The translations under genes and the position numbers were made by a program. Below the pieces are notes generated by a model. That model did no database searches. It saw only the letters and a program-made list of their open reading frames with translations, and was not told the origin of the DNA. From assembly GCA_027943245.1 (NCBI GenBank), contig JANDJZ010000064.1:62001-126000 (forward strand): a DNA stretch of 64,000 nt, given 5' to 3'. The first letter of the stretch is position 1. Every line of letters begins with the position of its first letter. Source of the DNA: Acanthamoeba sp. SK_2022b. Taxonomy: Eukaryota; Discosea; Longamoebia; Acanthamoebidae. Below are positions 1-12,459 of the stretch, one piece after another.

Positions 1-1578
1 GATGTACTTGGCCCATCTCCTCTTCTGCCGCGTGCCTCAAGGTTAGCGAGCCTTATTGCGTTACTTGGTTGTGTGAGCGTAGGTGGGTGAAGAACCACGA
101 ACTGGCCGAGGCCATCAACACCAAACACGAGAACGCCAAGTACCTTCCAGGCGTTAAGTTGCCAACTAACGTCGTGGCAGTGCCTGATCTTCATGAGACG
201 GTAAAGGACGCTCTCCTACTGGTTTGTGTGGTCCCACACCAGGTATTATACCTCACCTCCGGAGTTGTTGGTATGTGTGCACCAGCCCCACTAATCAGCC
301 CCCAGTACGTGGAAGAAACGTGTAGGAAGCTGCGGGGGCACATCCGAGCCAACGCGAAGGTTATCTCTTTGATCAAAGGGATGTCAGTGGAGGATGGCGA
401 ACCGCATCTGATTTCCGAGCTCATCAATGGCACGTGCATTTTCACAGCCTCGATCACTGTCTCAACCATTCTTGTTCTGCTGTTCTGATTGTGACATTTG
501 TACAACCCAGACATGCTTGACATTGATGTAAGCGTCTTGTGTGGAGGTACCTCGCTCTTATGCTGGGACTTTAAAAGCTTGATCTAATTCTAAACCTTGT
601 TTTTAGCAAACATCGCGAATGAGGTCGCCAGGGGAGGGTTCAGCGAAGCCACTATTGGTAACCACTCAAAAACTTGAGTTTGAGCTCGCAGAGCACTGGC
701 TTACCCTACCCACAGGATACAAGGACAAGCAAGTCGGTGAGCTTTGGAAGAAACTGTTCCACGGTCGAACATTCCGAGTATGACACATCCGCCTTGTGGT
801 CTTGCCCTCCCCAGCTAAATTTTTCGCTTCTGGTTCCGCCACAGATCAACACCGTGGAGGACGTGGCTGGAGTTGAAGTATGCGGTGCTCTGAAGAACGT
901 GGTCGCTTTGGGCGCTGGCTTCTGTGATGGCCTTGGGTACTGGCTGGACGATTATTAGTTGCTTTGCTGAATGCGTTCACTCATTCCTTGTCTGCCCAGA
1001 CTTTCCTCGAACACGAAGGCCGCAGTCATTCGGTGCGGACTGGCAGAAATGAGGAAGTTCGCTCACACCTTCTTCGACGACGTCAACATGCAAACCTTCT
1101 TTGAGAGGTATGTGGAATGAATCTTAGAAATATCATATGGATGAGCTTACGTAACTCACTCTATTGTCACACAGCTGCGGAGTAGCAGACCTGATTGTCA
1201 CTTGCTTCAGCGGAAGGAACCGAAAAGTGTCAGAGGCTTTCGTAGTAACGAAGAAGGTTTGCCGCTCTACTTACGAAGCAGATTTCCAGTGAAGAGATGT
1301 AACTCAAATATCCTTTTCATTTTGTTTCCCAGAGTTTCGGTCAGCTGGAGAAGGACATTCTGAATGGACAAAAGTTGCAGGGCACCCTCACTGGTACGTC
1401 TCCTCACCCTCAGTATGCCTGCAGGTCTCTGACCACAGAGCGTTCATGTGTTTATTCAGCTCAAGAGGCTCATGAAGTGCTGGAGAAACGAGGACTCACA
1501 GAAGAGTTTCCGCTCTTCATGACTATCTACCGGATCGCGTTCGAAGGCTTGGCGCCCACCCACATCACAGCGTTTTGA
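1..1578 (+). CDS. GPD1: NAD-dependent glycerol-3-phosphate dehydrogenase, 3' part, spliced
   Basis: The enzyme interconverts dihydroxyacetone phosphate and glycerol-3-phosphate with NAD(H), supplying glycerol and lipid precursors in the cytosol. Conserved blocks appear in family order on successive exons: [20 protein letters not shown] with VPHQ (about 110-242), an exon with ISLIKGMS (about 307-430), [17 protein letters not shown] (about 605-660), [20 protein letters not shown] (about 845-935), [19 protein letters not shown] (about 1005-1065), [20 protein letters not shown] (about 1175-1235) and [17 protein letters not shown] (about 1333-1386), then a terminal exon ending ITAF with TGA at 1576-1578. 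The substrate-binding NTKAA..R region is intact. The N-terminal Rossmann GxGxxG part lies upstream of the window, so the gene is 5'-partial. Introns are short GT-AG. Exon edges are read by eye. Confidence 0.93.
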
Positions 1579-1922
1579 GCTACCCGCACCACAACGTTTT
1601 GAACTACGCGATATCATATCGACTGTACTACCATGTTTTTTTTCCACCTTGCGAGACAGAATGACGAGCATAAAATGGATCTGTTCCAAAGAGTTTAATT
1701 GGCATTGTCAGCCCTTTATCTCTCGGCAAGTGCACAGATCTCAGCTCTGGCACCCCAAGGCAGGAAGGAGACAAGACCTCCTTGTGCTGAGAGGGTGCAG
1801 AACATGTCGCCTGGTGGGCCAGCATGCGAAAGAGAGGGACAATGAATTTGTAATTTCACAAGTCACTTTGTAGGGTTGCACACATGGTCAAGCGTGATAA
1901 TTCGCTCCGTGCCTGAAAGGTC
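1579..1922. other. Intergenic, convergent 3' ends
   Basis: About 340 bases lie between the stop of the dehydrogenase (+) and the stop of the DUF4832 gene (-). I see no conserved coding sequence or RNA gene. The small open frames here show no recognisable family. It presumably holds the two 3' UTRs. Confidence 0.6.
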
Positions 1923-4143
1923 TTAGCAACTCTGCCAGGAGGTACGGCCGAACCAAAGGTTGCCGGTGTACGATCCCGTGTCTGTGGCGGTAGAAGACAC
2001 GCTCACCTGGCCACCCAGGTCGTGCCAGCCCATGGTGGCGTTCCACAGACCCAAATTGGCTAACTGGATGGAGTACCGTGGCTGCGGCGCGCCTAGAGGC
2101 GTTTGCGTGATGAGCGCGTCTGCCAGCTGGAATCCGAGTTTGTACGAGCCCTCAGGTACATCGTAGCCCACACCAACCGAGAACTGCAGTGTGAAGGGCG
2201 ACTGCTCAGGAAGCCAGAAGCGCGCGTCGACCGGCAGCTTGACCCACGCCGTCCTGACCGCGTCGGTCAGTATCGCATGTTGTTTTTATATCATGGAACT
2301 GGGACGTACGTGGCGGAGGACAAGAGCAAGAGGAAGACATTCACTTTGTGCCGGGGAGCTGAGAACCCTTCGTTCTCTATCACCAGCGTCACATCGAACT
2401 TGCGGCCTACATTACGGAACAAGTGTGTTAATGAAACATCTCGAGGGCGAGCCTACGCATAATTTTTAAGCGAGAGAGAGAGAGCGGTCACCAGGTCGGA
2501 CTGCGTTAGTATAGGAGTGAGTGGCGGTGGGTGACGGCCGGAGTCGGTAGCCCAGGCGGTGGGTGATGTTGGTGTAGCAGCCCTCGGTCTTCCAGGTGGA
2601 GATGACGGTCGGGTTATAACCTACATTGAGGTAGTTGTAGTGGAACCCTTTACGCCCAGGTCCGTACGACGAAGTCATCAGGAAAAGCACGCAGGAGTGA
2701 AGAGGTCACTCGCGTAAAGAAGAGACGTACGGGCGAGTTCGGTCATGGCCGCTCCGCCGTTGGTTGCGTAGCAGCTGGAGCGGGTCACCTTCTCACAGGT
2801 CTCCCCGCCCATGCTCGTGTATTTGGTCTCTGTGATAGCAGCACGGCCACAGTCGTAAGACGGGCAGCGCTTGGCGGGGTTGGGTCAAGCCATACCGTTG
2901 CCCAGGTAGGGGTATTCGAATGGCGGATCGACGAAAGTGCCTTGATCGTTGTACGACGCCAAGAAGCAGTCGTTGTGGAATCCTGGTTGTTGAATGTGAG
3001 CGAGATGGTTTCCATTTCTAACAATAAGATATTCAAAATAAAATATGTGCATACCAAGCCTTGAGACGTTCGACCCCGAGTAGGCCTCCTGCGGGGTCAG
3101 GTTGGTCGTGCGCCCGATCAGGCCGTATTTGTACGCGGGGGTGCGGACGGAGATGGGCGTGATGGGCGACGTGGCCGAGAGCAACTTGTCGAGCAGCGCC
3201 TTCCTGTCCGGATGCTGCGCCCCCGCCCTCAGCAAGAGAGAAACCATTGATCTGCGGCTTGCCTACGTACGTAGCTGTTGCCCACGCCGCCGTAGTAGTC
3301 GGTGTAGTACCACTCGCCCCACGTGCCAATGAAACCGGCCTGAATCGTGTGGATCACATCCGCGTTCGCCTAGCCACCATCGCCCCGAATGAGAGACCCG
3401 GCACGCGGTGATGACCGAAATGGGGAGGCGCAAACCTTGAGTATCGGAGACAGCTGGTCGATGTGCGCCGATGCCACGCTCAGCGGGGCGTCGTTGTAGG
3501 GGCCGTTGGCGTTGCTGATCACGTTCGTGTAGGCCATGCTCACGATCGCCTTCATGCCTGCCTGGCGCAGCACGCTGAAGTCGTTGGCGACTACCTGCAG
3601 GAAACTCGCCGGTAGTGGCGCTCTTTCGTGTAGACACACAGCGAGCCGAGTGAGCGATAAGTCATGCACCCCTCGACTCTAGAGGCGGTACCCCTGGTTG
3701 AACGGGTAAGTCGCGTTGCCGATGAACCAGTAGGCACGAAGGACGAGCGACTGCTTCGGCGTCCCGTCACGGATGCTCACCAGGTCTGAAAATACACAAT
3801 AACTCGACTTCTTTGAGTTGCACCATCAACACAGTAATTCGACTTCGCTACCGCGGTACCGGCGAGGGTCAGGGGCCACTGGCCGTTGAGGACGCTCATC
3901 TCCAGCTGGTTGTACCAGCCACGGCCAGGATTGTTGAGCTCGGCCGTGGAGCCGGTAAACTGCAGGTTAAGACCATCCACACCTTCACCAACAACAAGGA
4001 AAGACAAAAGTTGTAAAGCGGGATCACTTTTCAGACGCAAAGGGTTGCATTGTTGACGCACCAGTACCACAGACGCTGAGAAGGACAACGAAGAAGAGGG
4101 CGGAGACCATTACTAAGCGGGAAGACGAGGAGAGCCACGACAT
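1923..4143 (-). CDS. Secreted DUF4874/DUF4832-domain protein, spliced
   Basis: The chosen ATG (forward 4141-4143) opens a typical signal peptide: MSWLSSSS, then a hydrophobic core with LFFVVLLSVCG, ending near GTGAS. The mature part matches my memory of the paired DUF4874/DUF4832 family: FTGSTAELNNPGRGWYNQLE (about 3910-3965), LRAYWFIGNATYPFNQGY-like, a TIM-barrel-like segment (ND FSVLRQAGMKAIVSMAYTN, about 3500-3590), FIGTWGEWYYTDYYGG (about 3290-3345), then HNDCFLASYNDQGTF (about 2930-2980) and a beta-rich C-terminus ending RTSWQSC with TAA at 1923-1925. Several short introns interrupt it. The reaction is unknown. The barrel-like fold and secretion make a carbohydrate-active role possible, but this is inference. 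It is followed by kinase gene A on the same strand with a 182-base gap. Confidence 0.72.
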
Positions 4144-4325
4144 GGCTTGCCACAGAATAAAAAACGTTTGCGCACGCACACGAAGTGGAGAAGAAACAGG
4201 GGTGTGATCCACTAGCCGTGCCTGAAGCAACTCGGCTCTCCAGCGATTGGATCAATGTAAGTGGTCCTATTGGTGACAAGATATTTGTGGCTGCCCAATC
4301 AGGCGGAAAGGAAAGGCGTCCGCAG

Positions 4326-5074
4326 TTACTGCTCCGGTGGTGGTGGGTGGGCGTTAGCGGAAGCGACCAGCTGGTGGATGGCCGCCGAGAGGGCGGCAAA
4401 CTTGATGGGCTTGGTGAGGTGGATTTCGAATCCGGCTTCCCTGCTCCGCGCCACGTCCTCCTCCGCGCCGTAGCCCGACAGCGCGATGCCCTGAAGCCCT
4501 ACAGGTCAGACAGCAAACTCAAGCCCTGCTGTGCGGTGATGCGGGGAGCGTACGGGCAGGCGATACTTGGCCTTGAGGGCGGCCATGAGCTCGAGACCCG
4601 ACCCATCGGGCAGGCCGATGTCGCTCACCACGACGTCCACCTGCTCGACCTTGTCCGCCTCCTCGTCGGCCACGCGCAGCGCGTCCGCCACCGACGACGC
4701 CGCCATCACGGAGAAGCCCAACTTGCCTTCGAGGAGGCGCGATATGATCATGCGCGCGCTCTTGTTGTCCTCCACCAGCAACACCTGATCACCCATGCCA
4801 GTCAGCGGCCCGAATCATCAACATGACGAACAACGGTTTGCACGCGCGCGAGTTACCTTTAGCGGCGCCGCGCGCGGTGACAACAACGGCCCCGATGGCG
4901 CCATTGGTGATGCTGAGAGCCCGAGCGGTTGCCGCTGGCTGTCGACACTGGCGTTGGCGCACGGGGTGCTAGCCCTGGGCGCGTCCGTGGGGAGGTGAAC
5001 GACGAAGGTGGCGCCCTTGTTCTTGCCCTCGCTCGACGCTGTCAGCTTGCCCCTGTGCATCTCCACGAACGATC

Positions 5075-5129
<55 letters not shown>

Positions 5130-5652
5130 GGGAGTGGCGGTGGTGATCAACACGCACATACGTGTGTTGGTCATGCCCAGCGATCGACCGAAGAAAGAAA
5201 GGGAGGGAGGGGGGCGAGGGGCGCGTACCGAGAGATGGCGAGGCCGAGGCCGAGGCCGCCGAACCGCACGGTGATCGACGAGTCGCCCTGCTCGAAGGCG
5301 CGGAACAGGTGTGGCAACACGTGGCTCTCGATGCCGATGCCCGTGTCGGCGATCTCCACCCGCAGCATCACCACACGCTCCGTCTCCGGCGAAGACACCT
5401 CCAGCGCCTGGTCGGCCGAGGCTCCCTCCTGGCGTGGTTGCGAATCCTTGGCGACGAGCGGGTCGGCCAGGCTCTGGTCCTCGTCCTCGGGACTGTCCCG
5501 GCCGCCTTCCTCTCGTTGGAACTGGCCGGCTAGCGGGTGGCGTGGTCGGTCGAGCACGTAGTTGGACGTGCGGATCGTGATGGCCCCGCCCTCCGGCGTG
5601 AACTTGATCGCATTCTTGATCAAATTCCATAACACTTGCTGCAGCCTTTTCA

Positions 5653-5710
<58 letters not shown>

Positions 5711-6417
5711 ACACACAAGAGACGCCGCACGTCAGCAAGACAGAGGAAGGTCTCGATGTGAAGGCGGAGAGAAGGGCAATGGGGGGGGGGGAAGAGGATA
5801 CCGAGCGGGATCGCCGGTGAGCTGATCCGTGGTGGCCGCGAGCTCCTGAGTCACCTTGAGCTTCTTGTTCCCAATGTCGTGTGCCACGATCTGCACCGTG
5901 CGGCTCAGGATGTCGTGCAGCGTGAGATCCTGCAAGTTGAGCTTGATCTTGTTCCTGAACACACGCCATCGACTAAGTGAGTGCACTTGTAGGACAAATA
6001 GGCAAATGGCAGGGGCGGTTGAGGGGAGGAGGTACCGTGAGATCTTGGTGAGGTCGAGCAGATCGTCGATGAGCTGCACCTCGAGCATCACCGACTCGTG
6101 GATGAGCCGCACGTTGTCCTCCACCTCCTGCGCCAATCCCTCGCCTAATGTGTTCCCACATGTGAAGATGGCGTCAGCATGTGTGCCGAATGGCGTGGGG
6201 GCCACCACACGGAGGGCATCATGGTGACGCACCGAGGAGAGCCTCGGAGAGGAGGAGCGCGGGAGTGAGCGGCGTGCGCAGCTCGTGCGACAGCGCTGCG
6301 AGAAAGTGGTCCTTGGCGTGGCTCGCGCTGTCGGCCTCGTGGTAGAGGCGCGCATTGTCGATGGCCATGCCTGCTCGTCGCGCCAGCTCCTTGCACACTG
6401 CCCTGTCCTCCATCTGT

Positions 6418-6476
<59 letters not shown>

Positions 6477-7245
6477 TGTCGCGTGTGTCCACAGTCATGT
6501 CAAGTCAGCACTGGACAGCAAAGGTGTCAACCATGAGAAAACAGCGAGAGGTGTGTGCCTGGTAGTCGCTGTGTGCAAAGGACTCGCGCGCAAACATCCA
6601 TAGGCCATAGATGCGGCCGTGCCCTTGCAGCAGATGCACCACGAAGTTCTCCCTGGCTGGCGAGGACGAGAGACCGCACTCGATCCCCACCCGCTCGCCG
6701 TTGCACAGCCGCACCACCCGATAATAGCGATCCGTGGCTTCATCATCTTCGTTGGCCCGCAGCCAGCATAAAGTCAATAAGTTGTGCGAGGGAGAGGGAG
6801 AGGGAGAGGGAGAGGGAGAGGGAGAGGGAGAGGGAGAGAGTAGGAATACCTTGGTCGTTGCCCAGCTTGTGGAGCTGCCAGAGGTGGGTCGGCGTGTGCG
6901 GTGTGGCGATGCGCTCGAGCTGGCCGTTCTCGGCCACCAAGTCCACAATGCTCCAATCAGCCACCACCGACCCTGTAGGCACGCGCACACTCTGAGCGTC
7001 AGGCATCTCGTGCATTGCTGCGAATGCGTGTGTAAGCCGAGGGGAGCGCACGCTCGACGATGCCGACAGCAGTGCTCAGGAGCGAGGACATCTGAGTCTC
7101 GACACTGGCCGCCAACAGCTGCCCCACCCGGGAGAGGAGCGCCAGGCGGAGCTCGGCCTTCTTCCTTGCCGTGATGTCTATCGTGAAAATGGACACGGCA
7201 CCAAGGGCTCCAGGAAATATCCTACTCTCATACCTGTTGTGCGTT

Positions 7246-7294
<49 letters not shown>

Positions 7295-7897
7295 TGTGTG
7301 TGTGTGTATATATATATATGTGTGTGTTAGTGATACAAGGAGCTGGGTTGGCGTACCAGCGATCACGGATGCTGTGATAAAAGTCGAACACGACATCTAC
7401 TCTGTCCTTTATGGCTCGCTCCAAGTTGCGCGCCACGACCCCGTCCTCCGTATCGACCATGAAGCGCCACACATTGTGCCCGATCATGTCTATGTGAAAT
7501 GACGGTAGTTCGTTTGTTAGTTGGTTGTACATGAGATCGACCATGGTTAGCAACAGTCAGAAATGTGGGGCGAGCAGGCATGCCTTCTTTCTTGGCGCCG
7601 AGCAGGATAGCCGCGTTGTTGTTGACGAACGAGTACCGTTGGTGCGCATCGAGCGACATGAAGGCGTCTTGAATGGCCACCAGGATGCGCTCCAGCCGCT
7701 CCTTGCCCTGATCCAGCTGCACGCGCATACAAACTGAGGTCACTAACCCTCCATCGCCTGCACTGCTTACCAGAAGCCGACGATCAACACGCCAAAGCAA
7801 ACCTTGAGGCGGAGCTCGATCTCGATGCGCGCAGCGTCGCTGCGCATGCGCGACATGTTGAGGTGGGAGGCCACGCGCGACAGGAGCTCGCGCGCGG

Positions 7898-7928
<31 letters not shown>

Positions 7929-9362
7929 CTCGGCCAGGCCCTCGGCGCTGGCCTCCTCGCCTGCTCGCGCCGACAGCATGATCACCGGCAGCATCTGCGT
8001 GGCTTCCCGTGCCCTGAGCACATTGACAGGTCATGCTGTGAGCGGACTGGCAAAGGTGATGGCGGGGCCAGTGCTCAAGCAGTAAGCCCAGTCACCTGAT
8101 CTCCTTGAGAAGGCCGAAGCCGTCGAGGAAGGGCATCATGACATCTGTCAGCACCAGGTCCACTGCCTGCGGAGTCGACCTCAGCACGCTCATCGCCTCC
8201 AGGCCTGCATGGAAGTGACAACCAACCCATCAGCAAAGGGGGCATGCAAGGAAGGCCGGGGAGGAGGAAACATACCGTTGGAAACGCAGATGACCTCGTA
8301 CTTGGCGCTAAGGAGGCGCGCCAAGTACTCGCGCATGTCGAAGTTGTCGTCGGCCAGCAGGATCTTGGCCTTGTTGTTGTTATTTCTGCATGCCCGTTTC
8401 TGTAGTCGGTGTGGTTTGGGTTAAAAGGCCAGTCTCTCACTGGCAGAGAGAGAGAGAGAGAAAGAGAGAGCAAAGACTGCGCACCTTTGGCCTCTTGTGG
8501 GCCTTCCTCTCGTCCGACGACGGTGCGGACGAAGAGGAGGGAGAGGAGGAGGAAGACGACGAGAAAACACTGAAAGAGGTCGTGACGTGCTGTCGCGGCG
8601 ACGAGGGCAGCTCCGGCGAACTCCCCGACAACGAAGACGACAACAAGGGCGAACCCGAGTTGGACGAGTGCGCCGAGTGCTGCGAATGGCTCGACGAAGT
8701 CGATGACGTGACGACGGCGATTGAAGGCAGCCACCACGACGCCGTCTTCGAATAGCTGCGTGCGTCGGCCACCGTGCGCGCGTAGGCCCCGGCCTCGGCT
8801 CCCGTGGCATCCGTGGCGGCTGCATCGGCTTCGGCATCAGCGGCGAACGCACCTTCTACCGCGCGATCAAGGCTCGCCGTTGGCCGGGCTGAGACGAGCG
8901 ATAAGGGCGGACGAGCGATGCGCTTGACCTCGTGCTTGGGCAGGTGGTCGATCCCGAATGGAATGCGCACTCGGAATGTCGAACCTTGTGGGTTACCACC
9001 ACTCGCGCTAGTGAATATAGGATACGCGTGATGACAGGCATCGCAGGCGGCAGTACCGTGACCCAGCTGACTCGCGACGTCTACGGTTCCTCCGTGAAGC
9101 CGCACCAGCTCGTACACCAATGCAAGGCCTAGTGCCCCACGGCAGCAGAACACAAGGTCATCTGTCGAAGCTCCCAGGAGACCATCTCTGTGTCATTTGA
9201 GAAACGGCGTACCGATGCCGGTGCCCTCGTGCGAGCGGCCGCCGGGCGTCTGCACGCGGTGGAACCGCTTGCCCAGCATGGGCAATTCTTCGGCTGGAAT
9301 GCCGATCCCCGTGTCTGCCACCGTCAGCTCCGCTTCGACATCTCCCGTCGTCGTGTCTGTGT

Positions 9363-9397
<35 letters not shown>

Positions 9398-12300
9398 GAT
9401 GTTGTAGCGTGGTGACAAATTGGGAGACCACGTTAGAGAAGAACGCATTCCGAGCCAGCAGCAACAGAAGGGGCAGGCTTACTGGGCGCAGCCTTAACAC
9501 CGATCCGGATTTGGCCGTGCATGGTGAACTTGAGCGCGTTGGAGAGCAGGTTGAGCACGATCTTCTCCCACATGTCCTTGTCCACGTAGACCGGCTCCGC
9601 CAGCTCCTCGCACTCAACCACCAGTTCCAGCTTCGCCCTGAAGCGACAACAGCGACGAGCGAAACAAACACACGTGTTAATAAGGCAAAGATAAGAGTGG
9701 GAGAATTGTGTGCGTACCGTTCGGTGGCAGAGCGGAAGATGGAGGCGAGGTCCTGCGTGAAGCTCCCCAGCGACACCGGCTCAAAATGGGCCCGCGCACG
9801 GCCGGCCTCGAGGCGCGAGAAGTCGAGCAGCGAGTTGACCAGCTTGTAGAGTCGCAGCGCGTTGCGGTGGATGAGCGTGAGCTGCTCCTTCTCGATTTGC
9901 AGCTCGGCCTCATTGAGCAGGTCCTGAGCCGTACGCAAGCGCAGCAGGGCCGAACCAGATCAGCAGGCTTGTGCCCAAAGCAATGGGGGAAGGCATCAAG
10001 TGTACCTCGAGCGGGCCGAGCATGAGGGTGAGCGGAGTGCGGAACTCGTGCGAGATGTTGGAAAAGAACGTCGTCTTGGCCCGGTCCAGCTCCACCAGAG
10101 CCTATGCGAGGAATGTCGAGTGTGACGATTACACGTCGAACAACAGCAACGATGGGCATTGCGCACGGCGTACCTCTGCGCGTTGGCGCTCTTCCTCGCG
10201 CGCGGTGGCGTTCATGATGATCGACGACACGTTGTTGGCAAACAGACCGAAGAAGATTCTGCCGCGCGGAGCGAGTGAGTGAGACCAAGCAGCGTCAGCT
10301 AGTGTGTGAGGGACGAGGCGGTTAGCAACGCACCGATAGGTGTCATCGAGCTCATGGCGCGGGTTGACGCCAACCACTAGCACGCCCACCACCTTCTCGG
10401 CGCCGGTGTTGGAGAGCAAGGGGAGGACAAGGCACGACCTGGTACGATCATCATCGGTGAGGCCCCACGCGCTGCAAGGCGGCACCACGCTCCCGAACGG
10501 AGTGAGGTCCATCAGCTGCGGCTCCTTTGTTGAGATCGCCTGGCCAAAGATGGGACACCACATGCCGCCACGCTCCTCTTCGGGTTCATCATCGCTCTTG
10601 CTGTCGTCACTCCCGCTGGGGGGACCAGAAGGAGCGCATCTAAAGCGTTAATGCCCAAGCCCCAAATGTTCGAGCGCGTTGGTGACCGGTTGAGCAATGA
10701 ACAAACGTACGATGATAGGGAGTTGCGGAGTGTGACAACTTCGGGACACAGCACAGAGCCCCTGACCAGGTCACCGGCGGTCTCGGCCAGCACTGCGCGC
10801 CTGCCTCGCACATCGAGCATGTAAATGCTGCTGAATGCGACATCGTGCCTTGACATCAAAAAAAGAAAAAGAAAGAAAACCGGTGAGCGCTTGCGGTAAT
10901 ACAACAGAATGCGAGAGAGGGAGAGAGTGGCGTACTTGCCGGTGGTCGCCACGATCTCGCCCACGATGCGCACAGCATCTCTCAAAGTCTGGGCTTCGGT
11001 TCCGCGTGCGGCCAGATCTCGAAGCGTTCTGCGCTTCCAAAGCGGTATGCGTGAGCAGGCCATGTTGCGCCGCAGGACCAGATAATACACGGAAGGGGTG
11101 GTGCAGCGCACCGGAGCTGGCGCTCGCCAATGACACGCATGGTGTTCTCTGTCGCTGCAGTGCAGACGCCACCGATGGAGCCATCGTCCAAAAACAGCGG
11201 AGTGTAAGAGTAGGTGAAGTAGCACTCCTCCAAGTAGCCGTTTCGGTCCATCGGGGCATAGCCATTTTCTGTCCAGTTGGCCCTCTTTGTCTCCACCACC
11301 GCGTCCATCAATTCGTGCTGCTGCTCCCATATGGTAGGCCAACAATTTCTGTACGTATCGCCTGCAACATTCATAATTGTCACATCATTATTATTTGTTT
11401 GGGTTATTTACGGCTTAAGACTGGCAGACATGCCGAGATAGCGCGGATGCTTGTTGGCGCCCATGATGGGCCGGTAGGCGTCGTTGTAGAGCATCCTGTA
11501 GTCGCGTCCCCAGAATATGACCTAACGCACAACCCAATAATGTGAGACGGGGTAGATAAGGAGAAAGAGAGAGGGGAAAACGCACAAAGGGGAATCGAGA
11601 GAAGAGGCAGACGGCGAGAGCGATCTTGAGAGTATGAGGCCACGATGGAATCGGCCCAAATGGCGTGCTCGACCAATCCCTTGTGCTATAGGAAAGAAGA
11701 CAAAACCATTGAAAAAAGGAAAAAATTGAATAAATAAAGACAGATAAGGAGAAGAGCACGTGGTTTATCCTCGACATGGATGCTTGGTGCTCACCTAATT
11801 AACTCGCACAGCTCGCCGCCAGCCGAGAGCCATTTCGGCCGCGGCGACGGCAGGTTCTGCGCGTCGCACGGAGTAAGAGGCCTTCGTGCCAGCGACATCG
11901 GCTGCCGGGGCTTGCTCCCCGAGGTGGTGGATCCCTCAGTGTGGGAGACCACGGTCACGGGCTCCTTCTCCGCCTCGACACGTTCGTCCTCCTCCTCTGG
12001 CTGCTCGTTCTTGTGAGCGTGTGTGGAGTGGTCGTCATCGCGATGGTGCGGCCAGTCATCAAGGCGATAGACGCGGAGGGCCTCGTGAAGACACGCCAGC
12101 GCGAGGCCCTGCAGTCGCTTGGAGCTGTGGTGGAGGAGTCGCGGCTCCACGAGCGCTTGCGTGAGCTGGTCGAGCGCGTCCGCCTCTTGCTCGTCCTCGC
12201 CGAGAGGTGCCACCACCCCCGCCAGCGCCGTCCGCGCTCGCTGTCCCCCCCCAACGATTAGTAAATGGCAAGTCATCTTGGTCCAAAAAGGGTTATTATT

Positions 12301-12459
12301 ATTTAATAGAAATGCTGGTGAACCAAAAGAGAGCAAGCAATTTTTACTGCAGTATACCTGAAGATGAAGGGCGAGGCGGGATGTAGGCAATTTGCGAAGA
12401 AATAGATCAGAGCGCAATTCATTCCAAATCTTGGAAAGATTCACTCCCGCCCCTTCCAT
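4326..12459 (-). CDS. Double hybrid sensor histidine kinase, paralog A, spliced
   Basis: A phosphorelay protein with two complete His-kinase/receiver sets. Reading the minus strand: N-terminal helical module (12459 to about 12060; start ATG gives [19 protein letters not shown]); PAS1 (about 11690-11110, with [13 protein letters not shown] and [18 protein letters not shown]); GAF1 (about 11010-10330, WCPIF); HisKA1 (about 10100-9780, H in [15 protein letters not shown]); HATPase1 (about 9620-8900, [20 protein letters not shown]); Ser-rich linker (about 8900-8480); REC1 (about 8370-7810, [25 protein letters not shown]); PAS2 (about 7730-7130); GAF2 (about 6990-6590); HisKA2 (about 6340-6030, H in [16 protein letters not shown]); HATPase2 (about 5650-5000); REC2 (about 4795-4340, [27 protein letters not shown]). 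Stop TAA is at 4326-4328. All catalytic residues expected of both kinases are present and no transmembrane segment is seen. Introns carry large microsatellites. Order and residues are clear; exact exon ends are less so. Confidence 0.88.
5074..5130 (-). repeat. (CAA)18-CAG trinucleotide repeat ending in a splice acceptor (kinase A)
   Basis: On the coding (minus) strand this reads eighteen CAA units followed by CAG, and the exon ATCGTTCGTGGAGATG (SFVEMH) begins directly after that CAG. Paralogs B and D have only a few CAA units at the same acceptor, and C has none. Confidence 0.9.
5653..5717 (-). repeat. GT dinucleotide repeat in kinase A intron
   Basis: (CA)n on the + strand, GT on the coding strand, in the intron just before the LQQVLWN exon of HATPase2. 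Kinase B has the same repeat in the same intron. Confidence 0.9.
6419..6474 (-). repeat. CA dinucleotide repeat at a splice acceptor (kinase A)
   Basis: On the coding strand a (CA)n tract runs into CCACAG, the acceptor for the exon starting ATGGAGGACAGG after GAF2. Confidence 0.85.
6788..6840 (-). repeat. CTCTCC hexanucleotide repeat in kinase A intron
   Basis: (GAGAGG)n on the + strand, so a pyrimidine-only (CTCTCC)n on the coding strand, inside a GAF2 intron. Confidence 0.85.
7253..7328 (-). repeat. Compound GT/GA/TA dinucleotide repeat in kinase A intron
   Basis: Consecutive GT, GA, GT and AT tracts on the + strand inside the PAS2 intron, ending near the acceptor before the YESRIF exon. 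Confidence 0.85.
9364..9399 (-). repeat. CAA repeat near a splice acceptor in kinase A (HATPase1)
   Basis: (CAA)n on the coding strand, followed within about ten bases by ACACAG, the likely acceptor for the exon encoding [14 protein letters not shown]. Confidence 0.75.

Noticed and set aside
4185..4826. A 213-codon open frame on the + strand over the end of kinase A
   Set aside because: It is the reverse of the REC2 coding sequence of A; GC-rich exons keep antisense frames open. No family resemblance.
4818..5969. A long minus-strand frame with runs of Asn and Cys-Val
   Set aside because: It reads through introns; the Asn and Cys-Val runs come from the CAA and GT repeats.
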